Shown here in pieces: positions 1 through 5,302 of a stretch of 6,115 nucleotides of DNA. How positions within the stretch are numbered: the stretch's first letter is position 1; each line of letters opens with the position of its first letter. A program made the translations under genes and the position numbers. Below the pieces are notes generated by a model. The model saw only the letters and a list, made by a program, of their open reading frames with translations, had not been told where the DNA came from and did no database searches. The stretch covers positions 1 to 6,115 of the forward strand of contig JAPLGH010000139.1 of assembly GCA_026390285.1 (NCBI GenBank), read 5' to 3'. The DNA comes from Caldisericota bacterium (GTDB lineage: Bacteria; Caldisericota; Caldisericia; Cryosericales; Cryosericaceae).

Positions 1-356
1 TCGATGACCCTTGCCATGCCGGGTGTAGCGACTTCAAGCATGGACAGGTCTCCAGCGCCCACCCACCGGGCGGTCGAGGGCAGAGTCCAGGTCGCGGAAT
101 GATTCTCTACGACGTAGACCAGCTCCTGAACAGGAGAACCGGGGTCCATGTCTGGTGAGACACAACGACGTGTCGTTGCGCGAAACCCAAATGCCTCGTT
201 GGCAGTCTTGTTGACGTGCGCAGTCGACTGCCACTTGAAGACGCCCGCCTGGCTCGCATGAGGCAGCGTCCAGAACTTGCCCTCCGGCACGAGGAGGATA
301 TGGGTGTCGCCCGCGTCAGGGACGATGAAGTAGTACTCGCAAATCGCGTCGCTCAT
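1..356 (-). CDS. Partial N-terminus of a Nudix-like / phosphotransferase-family protein (runs off left edge)
   Basis: An open frame runs from ATG at 356-354 to the window edge, giving 118 residues without a stop. The start is fixed by an in-frame TGA four codons upstream. A purine-rich AGGAG lies at 374-370, 13 nt before the ATG, which is long but usable. Visible features are a hydrophobic strand with LLVPEGKFWTLPHA (residues 21-34), a HVNKTANEAFGF segment (47-58), a TTRRC strand (61-65), LVYVVENHSATWTLP (79-93) and ARWVGAGDL (97-105). From memory, this order resembles the N-terminal Nudix-like region of some phosphotransferase-family proteins, where an ENHS.W.P..ARW.G motif precedes the kinase domain. 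The kinase domain, if present, is outside the window. The reality of the gene is likely from coding character and position; the family call is tentative. It lies 70 bp downstream of the PlsY-like gene on the same strand with no evident terminator, so it could share that transcript. Confidence 0.6.
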   Translation of the reverse strand, partial: MSDAICEYYFIVPDAGDTHILLVPEGKFWTLPHASQAGVFKWQSTAHVNKTANEAFGFRATTRRCVSPDMDPGSPVQELVYVVENHSATWTLPSTARWVGAGDLSMLEVATPGMARVI

Positions 357-426
357 GGGTCTGTTTCAACTCCTCATGGATCCGTTCACGTCTGCACGCT
401 TCCGGACCAGCATCGCCACGTGCCTG

Positions 427-912
427 CTACCATTTCAAGGGCGTATCAGGCTCGGTTCCCTTGATGAGTCTCCTGATGTTGCCTCTCAGCGCGAATGCCA
501 GGAACGAGGCCCCCAGTACAGCGAATATGACGTAATACAACGGGAAGAAGATGTACATCAGGACGACCAGGATCCACGGGAATATCAGGTTGGCCAAACT
601 GGTCTTCCTTCCTTTGAATCGAAGAAACACAGGGAGGACCTGCCCAACCATGGGCAGCAACGCAACAGCGACGACCTGCCATTGACTCGACAAGAGTAGC
701 GTGGCCAGATATGCCGGCAAGAAGCCCTTCGAGAAATCCAGGAGTGCCGAAACAACTCCCCATTTCCAGCCGAGCGCACGTGAGACGTTGGTGGATGAGG
801 CAGATTTGGAACCAATCTGCAGGACGTCCACTCCCTTCCACTTACCTACCAGAAACCCAAAAGGGATGGAACCCAGGAGATATGCCCCAATTGCAAGCAC
901 AATGAACGTCAT
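427..912 (-). CDS. Divergent PlsY-like glycerol-3-phosphate acyltransferase family membrane protein
   Basis: This 161-residue membrane protein belongs to the PlsY (acyl-phosphate:glycerol-3-phosphate acyltransferase) family, whose members acylate glycerol-3-phosphate at the inner membrane. Family signatures are GSIPFGFLVGK (residues 14-24), T41-N42-V43-x-R45, D59xxK62G63, P94xF96LxFKG (94-101) and NIRRLIKGTE near the C-terminus (145-154). Several hydrophobic helices cover about 2-22, 48-75, 78-97 and 108-140. It is shorter than the usual ~200 residues. The two glycine-rich motifs are degraded: the usual GSGNxGATNxxR reads GSKSASSTNVSR (34-45), and the usual GHxFPxFLxFKGGKG reads with Q91 for His, R102 for Gly and T104 for Gly. 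It may therefore be inactive on glycerol-3-phosphate or act on another substrate. Its ATG overlaps the upstream reductase stop by 4 bp (ATGA, 912-909), indicating translational coupling. Family membership is fairly sure; activity is not. Confidence 0.8.
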   Translation of the reverse strand: MTFIVLAIGAYLLGSIPFGFLVGKWKGVDVLQIGSKSASSTNVSRALGWKWGVVSALLDFSKGFLPAYLATLLLSSQWQVVAVALLPMVGQVLPVFLRFKGRKTSLANLIFPWILVVLMYIFFPLYYVIFAVLGASFLAFALRGNIRRLIKGTEPDTPLKW

Positions 913-1904
913 CGTGTTCTTGCCTTCATTGTCCGATATATCTTCCTGTTCACGGGGGTCTCAACGCCCAGGCGTTCCCCCATGATCACGACTGCACCGC
1001 TATAGTAGTCAATTTCATCAATGTTCCCTTTCTCCTTGCTCCCTCTCCCTTTCGCGATCACCGTGGCAATCTGCTTCCTGAACAGGCTCAGCATGGGCAT
1101 AGGGACTACGCCAAGCAGTGCCGCATACGAGCCCGTCGGAAAGTGGCGTAAGTTCAGGAATCTTCCTCCACTCCTCTTCACGACCTGTGCGTACTCCCGC
1201 AACGCCATGATTTCCTCTTCGAAAACCGCCCGGTCGGCAACACCCTCTTCGATGGTCAGGCCGTGTGCGGCGGAAGGTACGCCCAGGAGGTTGGTGAAGA
1301 GCTTGGAAAACTCCATGTTCTTGACGTCGCATGACGCGACTGCCTCCGCTTCGATTCCGGCCCCAAGGAACAGGTCCTGCAGATCCTGCGTCCCGTCTGG
1401 CCCGGACGCCACACCAAACGCCAGGCGCACCGGGGCAAAATACGCAATCACCGTCTTGTCGCCAGACACCTTGACGGATACAGGGTTGAACAAGCTCACA
1501 CGCAGTATTCTGATCGCGTCGGCGCGCGCGCCGAAGACGCTCTCGAGTTCAGTTCTTGCCTCTTCCGCTGCAACAACCCCATTTTGAGACAGGATCAAAT
1601 CAGGAGGGTTTTCTTGTTGTCCCCGTTCGTAGTAATGCCTCACTGATGGGGCAACGGGATTCTTCGTTGCCAGAAAAAGGAAGTCTGGAGCGATTTTAGC
1701 GGTGAATGCATTATCCTCGATGACATCACATGCCAGCCGTTCTGGCATGCTCCCCTGCCGCTCGACCAGAATCCTGCCCTCGCGTATGTCCTCTGCCTGT
1801 GCGTGCCGCGCAACGCCCACGATCTCGGCGGAGTCCCTCAGCTCATGGGCAAACAGCGCCCCCGTTCTGCCACCTGCTCCGACTACGGCAATTCTCTTTG
1901 TCAT
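909..1904 (-). CDS. Ketopantoate reductase-like (PanE/ApbA family) NAD(P)-dependent oxidoreductase
   Basis: This 331-residue protein has the two-domain PanE/ApbA layout. The N-terminal Rossmann domain starts with IAVVGAGGRTG (residues 5-15), and LILSQNGV (103-110) carries the conserved active-site region Asn (N108). The helical C-terminal domain includes K201xxxN205, the Lys/Asn pair of the family, followed by EIDYYSGAVV (297-306) with the conserved Glu, and then GVETPVN (313-319). Family members reduce 2-ketopantoate or related 2-keto acids with NADPH in the cytoplasm. Two departures from the norm are visible: the dinucleotide loop reads GAGGRTG rather than GxGxxG, and the Ser-rich SSMxxD segment that normally precedes EID is replaced by a basic stretch (KGRGSKEKG, 285-293). 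No pantothenate genes lie nearby, so true PanE function is doubtful. There is no Shine-Dalgarno before the ATG. A 48-bp gap separates it from the dehydrogenase upstream, and it overlaps the PlsY-like gene downstream by 4 bp. Confidence 0.85.
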   Translation of the reverse strand: MTKRIAVVGAGGRTGALFAHELRDSAEIVGVARHAQAEDIREGRILVERQGSMPERLACDVIEDNAFTAKIAPDFLFLATKNPVAPSVRHYYERGQQENPPDLILSQNGVVAAEEARTELESVFGARADAIRILRVSLFNPVSVKVSGDKTVIAYFAPVRLAFGVASGPDGTQDLQDLFLGAGIEAEAVASCDVKNMEFSKLFTNLLGVPSAAHGLTIEEGVADRAVFEEEIMALREYAQVVKRSGGRFLNLRHFPTGSYAALLGVVPMPMLSLFRKQIATVIAKGRGSKEKGNIDEIDYYSGAVVIMGERLGVETPVNRKIYRTMKARTR

Positions 1905-1937
1905 GTCACTACTATATCATTGGGAGCGCGTTTTCAA
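1905..1937 (-). promoter_or_regulatory. Candidate internal extended -10 promoter, leaderless for the reductase gene
   Basis: On the minus strand, TTGAAA (1937-1932, 5/6 to the sigma70 -35) is followed after 15 bp by TATAGT (1916-1911, 5/6 to the -10). A TGn extension (1919-1917) lies directly before the -10. The 15-bp spacer is short, which an extended -10 can compensate. Only AGTGAC separates the -10 from the ATG at 1904, so transcription would start at or next to the start codon. No Shine-Dalgarno is visible there, which fits a leaderless mRNA. This is a prediction from sequence alone. Confidence 0.45.
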
Positions 1938-1952
1938 TGAGTACTGTGGCAA

Positions 1953-2963
1953 CTACTTCAGTGCTTCGCCTCCTGGAAGGAATGGTATGGAACTTGCCCT
2001 GGAGATTCCTCGACCACGCGGATGCTTGTAGTAGGGCGACATTGCCAGTAGTTTGCGACGGAGGAATGGTCGTACGACGGGAACAAACAACTTCTTCCAT
2101 CCAAGAGTTTTCCGCTGCAGCGCCAGCGTCTCCTCAAAGCTGTGATGCTGGTAGTGCAGCAAACGTTCGCTCTCTTCGGTATCCATGAAGTCACAATGGA
2201 ACGGCGTCTGCGAGAATGCCGACTCAGGCAGCATCCCGATGCCCAGCGCATCGAACGAGCGCTGCATGAACTGGCGCCCAGTCACCTGGCACGAAGGCCC
2301 GCCCGCGACCATCAGCGTCTTTCCTTCCAGCCCAGGAAGCAGGGCCGCCGCCACGACCGCCGTACCTGCGTCCATGGGCGCAAGGTACTCCATGCGGTCG
2401 TCCATCCGGACCTCAAACATGAGCGGGTCCAGCTCGCCGAACTCAATGGGGGGGACGGCACCAAACCGAAGGATGACCCAGGGCAGGCCAGACGCGTGCA
2501 GCATGTGTTCGCAGGTCAGCTTCTGGTAAGCATACTGCATGTCGGGATGCAGAGACTCGTCAGCCGTCCGTGGTGGGACAAGATGCTGTGTCTGCCCGTA
2601 CAGGGCAATGGAAGAGCTGAAGACGACGCGCGGACGACGCGCGCAAGCGAGCGTGGCCTGCAGGAGATTCCACGTGCCGCCGACATTGATCGTCTCGGCC
2701 CAAGCTGGGCGCTGCTCGCTCTTCGGCGGGATGATGAAGGCCAGGTGGACGATGGCGTCGACACCTTGAACGGCCCGCGCCACGACTTCCGTGTTGCGGA
2801 TATCGCCCCAGAAAATCTCGATCTTGCCAGCATAGGGCCGCGCCTTTCGCTTCGACGCGCGCGACGGAATATCCAGACAGCGGACTGTTGCGCCACGTCG
2901 CAGCAGCTCATCGACGGCATACGTCCCGACGTTTCCAAATGCCCCTGTCACGAGAACTCTCAT
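1953..2963 (-). CDS. NAD-dependent epimerase/dehydratase, extended SDR family
   Basis: This 336-residue protein is an extended short-chain dehydrogenase, a cytoplasmic NAD(P)-dependent enzyme of the type that epimerises, dehydrates or oxidises sugars, sterols or other alcohols. The cofactor loop TGAFGNVG (residues 6-13) matches TGxxGxxG. D31 at the end of beta-2 suggests NAD rather than NADP, and GDIRN (53-57) and HLAF (73-76) follow as expected. The catalytic set is visible: the Ser of SSS (116-118) and Y144xxxK148. LRFGAVPP (165-172) is the usual segment after the active site. The C-terminal 50 or so residues are basic and aromatic (including PYYKHPRGRG, 310-319) and extend beyond the core fold. 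The start is well supported: GGGAGG lies 5 nt before the ATG, and the ATG overlaps the regulator's stop by 4 bp (ATGA, 2963-2960). The substrate cannot be assigned; TetR coupling suggests it acts on the regulator's inducer or a related compound. Confidence 0.88.
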   Translation of the reverse strand: MRVLVTGAFGNVGTYAVDELLRRGATVRCLDIPSRASKRKARPYAGKIEIFWGDIRNTEVVARAVQGVDAIVHLAFIIPPKSEQRPAWAETINVGGTWNLLQATLACARRPRVVFSSSIALYGQTQHLVPPRTADESLHPDMQYAYQKLTCEHMLHASGLPWVILRFGAVPPIEFGELDPLMFEVRMDDRMEYLAPMDAGTAVVAAALLPGLEGKTLMVAGGPSCQVTGRQFMQRSFDALGIGMLPESAFSQTPFHCDFMDTEESERLLHYQHHSFEETLALQRKTLGWKKLFVPVVRPFLRRKLLAMSPYYKHPRGRGISRASSIPFLPGGEALK

Positions 2964-3562
2964 TGTAGCCTCCCGCCCATGGACTCCATGAGCATAGCCA
3001 ATGCGCGCTGCATGAGCGCCCCCCAGTCCTGGCCTTCCGGGTCCAGGATGCCCTGGAGCAGCAACCCCAGAACAACACTGAGCATCAGGCTTGCTGCGAG
3101 GTTCGCATCCTTCACCTGCACGCTCCCTTCAGCTACCCCCCGTTCCAGCACCTGCTGGAAGAACCCCTGGTATCTGCGAATCATATCGACAGTGCTTCGT
3201 GCCACTTCGGGATCTGCCTTGGACTTAGCCCAGAATTCCAGCAGGATGCTCCACTTGATGCCGGCGACGTGGTAGATCTCATTCACTCCTGCCGCCATCG
3301 CCGCAACCTGCCGGGGCACGGATTCACTCCCGGCCTGTGCTGCAGTGAACTGCCGGTCGAGCTCTGCCAGCCACGCGTTGAGGAGTGCGACAAACACTGA
3401 CCCCTTGCTGGGAAAATGGTGATAAAAGGCCCCCTTGCTGACACCAGCGGCGCGACAGATACTGTCCACGCTGGTTACATCATAGCCGTGCTCGGCAAAA
3501 TTCTGCTCGGCTGCCGCAAGGATGCGGCTTCGTGTTTCCTGCGAACGTTCTTCCTGTTTCAC
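2960..3562 (-). CDS. TetR/AcrR family transcriptional regulator
   Basis: This is a TetR-family repressor: a dimeric cytoplasmic DNA-binding protein released from its operator by a small ligand. With the chosen GTG start (3562) it has 200 residues, the usual family length. The HTH is clear: RSRILAAAEQNFAEHGYDVT (11-30), then SVDSICRAAGVSKGAFYHHF (31-50) and PSKGSVF (51-57), which carries the hallmark recognition helix and Y-HHF turn. The remaining ~140 residues form a variable helical ligand and dimer domain. A TTG at 3592 would add ten residues, but the GTG has GGGGGT just upstream, gives a canonical TetR N-terminus and leaves the putative operator outside the coding region. Its stop overlaps the SDR start by 4 bp, so regulator and enzyme are co-translated. 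It is probably autoregulated through the palindrome at 3596-3607. The ligand is unknown. Confidence 0.92.
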   Translation of the reverse strand: MKQEERSQETRSRILAAAEQNFAEHGYDVTSVDSICRAAGVSKGAFYHHFPSKGSVFVALLNAWLAELDRQFTAAQAGSESVPRQVAAMAAGVNEIYHVAGIKWSILLEFWAKSKADPEVARSTVDMIRRYQGFFQQVLERGVAEGSVQVKDANLAASLMLSVVLGLLLQGILDPEGQDWGALMQRALAMLMESMGGRLQ

Positions 3563-3595
3563 GGTAACCCCCAACGGTTCGGTCTTACACAAACC

Positions 3596-3607
3596 GACCA
3601 GTTGGTC
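3596..3607. promoter_or_regulatory. Putative TetR operator (GACCA-N2-TGGTC palindrome)
   Basis: GACCA-GT-TGGTC is an inverted repeat with perfect 5-bp arms, ending 34 bp upstream of the chosen GTG start. Operators built on GACC...GGTC arms are common in the TetR family. It lies just after the candidate -10, over the expected transcription start, where a bound repressor would block initiation. Binding by this regulator is inferred, not shown. Confidence 0.6.
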
Positions 3608-3609
3608 TT

Positions 3610-3637
3610 ATTGTCGGCAGATACGGATGAAGGTCAA
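3610..3637 (-). promoter_or_regulatory. Candidate sigma70 promoter of the TetR operon
   Basis: On the minus strand, TTGACC (3637-3632, 5/6 to the -35) is followed after 16 bp by GACAAT (3615-3610, 4/6 to the -10 and keeping its A2 and T6). The predicted start of transcription falls near 3603, inside the palindrome at 3596-3607. The -10 match is modest, so support comes mainly from the arrangement. Confidence 0.45.
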
Positions 3638-3692
3638 CCCCAACCGTGGAGACACCATTCGCAGATCCGGTCGGTTTCTATGAAGGATCCTG

Positions 3693-4079
3693 TCAGTGCG
3701 GGCGCAGGAAGATGTACCAGCTGGCGACGACAACGATCTGGACGGCAACGACCAGCCGGAAGCGTTCCAGGAAGCTTTCTTTGCTGGTCTTGTGGTGAAA
3801 CAGCCGCATGCCGAGGAGCGCGCCGACGGTACCGCCGCCAAACGCTAGTGTCAGCAAGACTCGCTCTGGTACCCGGGTCGACCGGGTCCCCGCGACCATC
3901 TTGTCGTAGCCGTAGCTAAGAAATGTGATACCCGTGATGGCAAGCAGCCACGACTGCACCCAGTCGAGCGCCGGAAGCCAGCGATGCAGCAGGAATGTGC
4001 CCATGACGGCTGGTCCCAGAGTGAGAACCAGCGCTCCGGTCATGGTGGTCCGTCGGCGGGAACGGGCGACTGCTGTCAC
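3693..4079 (-). CDS. DUF1294 family small membrane protein
   Basis: This 128-residue protein has the DUF1294 signature: a hydrophobic helix ending in YGYDKMVA (residues 56-63), R69-V-P71-E72, a GGGTVGALLGM helix (81-91), the diagnostic H95-H96-K97-T98, and F103. Hydrophobic segments at about 13-30, 41-57, 74-93 and 107-125 suggest four membrane spans. The N-terminus is short and basic (RSRRR, 6-10). The family has no established biochemical function that I know of. The GTG start overlaps the stop of the upstream kinase pseudogene by 4 bp (GTGA, 4079-4076). A second possible start is the ATG at 4043 (residue 13), which would drop the basic tail and begin just before the first membrane segment. 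130 bp separate it from the divergently regulated but same-strand TetR gene. I see no hairpin terminator after it. Confidence 0.85.
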   Translation of the reverse strand: MTAVARSRRRTTMTGALVLTLGPAVMGTFLLHRWLPALDWVQSWLLAITGITFLSYGYDKMVAGTRSTRVPERVLLTLAFGGGTVGALLGMRLFHHKTSKESFLERFRLVVAVQIVVVASWYIFLRPH

Positions 4080-4700
4080 TGGGGTCCGTGCTGTCCGTCG
4101 TCCAGCGTCTTCCGGACCTTAGCTTTCAGAGCGTGCACAGTAAAAGGCTTCTGGATAAACTGGACGCCGGCGTCCAGCACCCCGCGGTGGGCAATGACGT
4201 TTTCCGTGTAGCCGGACATGTAGAGGACCTTCATCGCCGGGTGGTACTTGGCAATGTTGGCAAAGAGTTCCCGTCCATTCATCTCGGGCATGACAACGTC
4301 GGAGAGCAGTAGCTGCACCGACCCTCGGTAATTGGTAAGAACAGAAAGCGCCTCGCGGCCGTTTGCTGCTCACAGAACGTGTAGTCCTGCTGCTCAAGGA
4401 CACCCTGCGCAAGACTGCGAACCACGGCGTCGTCTTCTGCCAGCAAAATGGTCTCGGTGCCACGGAGGTCCTCGAGAGGAGTCACCCCTGCCTTCTCGAC
4501 GGGTTCGGCGCTCGTTTCGACCGAGGGCAGATAGACCTTGAACGTCGTTCCCCTGCCAGACTCGCTGTAGACCCAGATGTTGCCCCCGTGCTGCTTCACG
4601 ATGCCGTACACCGTGGCCAGGCCCAGGCCGGTGCCCTTACCCATCTCCTTCGTCGTGAAGAAGGGTTCGAAGATGTGCTCCTGGGTCTCGGCGTCCATGC
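4076..4700 (-). pseudogene. Fragments 3 and 4 of the kinase: second half of HATPase and C-terminal receiver, split by a frameshift
   Basis: From about 4700 the frame reads GMDAETQEHIFEPFFTTKE, the F box, then GKGTGLGLATVYGIVKQHGG, the G2 box, and finishes the ATPase domain with GRGTTFKVYLPS. A ~25-residue linker leads to a receiver beginning ILLAEDDAVVRSL. The frame is lost at 4369-4368 and resumes in another as AANGREALSVL. LLLSDVVMPEMNG carries the phosphoacceptor Asp, YMSGY the conserved Ser, and IQKPF the conserved Lys. The out-of-frame continuation of the third fragment ends at 4279. Apart from the shift, the receiver is complete and keeps its active-site residues. Confidence 0.78.
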
Positions 4701-5302
4701 CTAGCGGCCCGGCAGAACGCCCTGGTGCTCGGCAACGTAGGCGGCGTCCAGGTCTGCGACGCCCGTTTCGATGGTCAGCCTGCCACCTTCAGGCATGGCG
4801 TCCTGCGCGTTGACCGCCAGGTTCATGACCACCTGTTCCAACTGACCGACATCTCCAAGGATTGCTGGAATGGAGGGTGCCAGGACAACCTGGAGAGCAA
4901 TATCCTCATGGAGGGTGTGCCGCAGCAATTCCTCAAACTCCGCGAGCATGGTGTTCAGGTTGAGAGGTTTGAACTCCAGCACCTGTTTGCGGCCAAACGC
5001 CATAAGTTGGCGCACCAGGTCCCGGGATTTCTCGGCAGCACGAACAATCTGCTGAACAAACTCCCTGTGTGGATCGTCTGAGCCGAAGCCGTCAAGAAGC
5101 AATCCACCGAAACCAAGGATAGGTGTCAGCAGGTTATCCAGGTCATGGGCAACGCCACCGGCCAGACGGCCGATAGACTCCATCTTCTGTGACTGCCGGT
5201 ACTGTTCCTCCAACTTCGCTTTCTCTGCCTCTGCCTGTTTCCGCTCGGTGATGTCCAGTGTTGTGATGAGCCCGGCGGGGCGCCCCTGTATTTCTGTCGA
5301 TC
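4701..5302 (-). pseudogene. Fragment 2 of the kinase: end of PAS, HisKA and first half of HATPase
   Basis: The fragment begins with the PAS tail TEIQGRPAGLITTLDITERK, followed by a coiled linker (KQAEAEKAKLEEQYRQSQ). The HisKA H-box is GRLAGGVAHDLDNLLTPILG, with the phosphoacceptor His at 5147-5145. It reads HDLDN where related kinases usually read HDFNN. The HATPase N-box, VVMNLAVNAQDAMPEGG, is intact. The fragment ends in TAG at 4703-4701, just where the D-x-G-x-G box should appear. Residues upstream of the PAS tail in this frame, back to 5516, are out-of-frame noise. Confidence 0.8.

Larger units (their letters stand above)
3591..3677. repeat. Distant 9-bp inverted repeat flanking the operon promoter
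   Basis: On the + strand, AAACCGACC at 3591-3599 and its exact reverse complement GGTCGGTTT at 3669-3677 lie 69 bp apart, on opposite sides of the candidate promoter. The first copy forms the left arm of the putative operator. The second may be an additional half-site allowing cooperative binding or looping. A near direct repeat also occurs in the same region: AACCCCCAACGG at 3566-3577 and AACCCCAACCG at 3636-3646. Confidence 0.4.

Noticed and set aside
34..234. A 66-codon minus-strand frame
   Set aside because: It is out of frame with the better supported open frame 356-1 on the same strand, which reads through it with plausible protein sequence.
366..377. Tiny ATG-AGG-AGT-TGA frame on the minus strand upstream of the gene at 356
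   Set aside because: Three codons that overlap the purine-rich ribosome-binding sequence; most simply a chance reading of it.
216..699. Overlapping plus-strand frames (216-464 and 355-699)
   Set aside because: They are antisense to the partial Nudix-like gene and to the PlsY-like gene and show no family features.
1021..1587. A 188-codon plus-strand open frame
   Set aside because: It is antisense to the ketopantoate-reductase-like gene, whose motifs are unmistakable; no independent coding evidence.
2142..3275. A 377-codon open frame on the plus strand, longer than any intact gene here
   Set aside because: It lies opposite the SDR and TetR genes, spans their junction, shows no recognisable motif and has the Arg/His/Ser-rich composition of an antisense shadow in GC-rich coding DNA.
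3563..3592. Ten-residue N-terminal extension of the TetR protein from TTG at 3592
   Set aside because: The start abuts the operator and predicted transcription start; GTG at 3562 has a better ribosome-binding sequence and gives the family's normal N-terminus.
3660..3692. Possible terminator after the DUF1294 gene (GATCC...GGATC arms)
   Set aside because: Arms are only 5 bp with a long loop and no T-tract follows on the minus strand.
4076..4318. Stand-alone single-domain response regulator
   Set aside because: The frame lacks the first third of a receiver, including the acidic EDD site, which lies upstream in another frame; it is the tail of the broken hybrid kinase.
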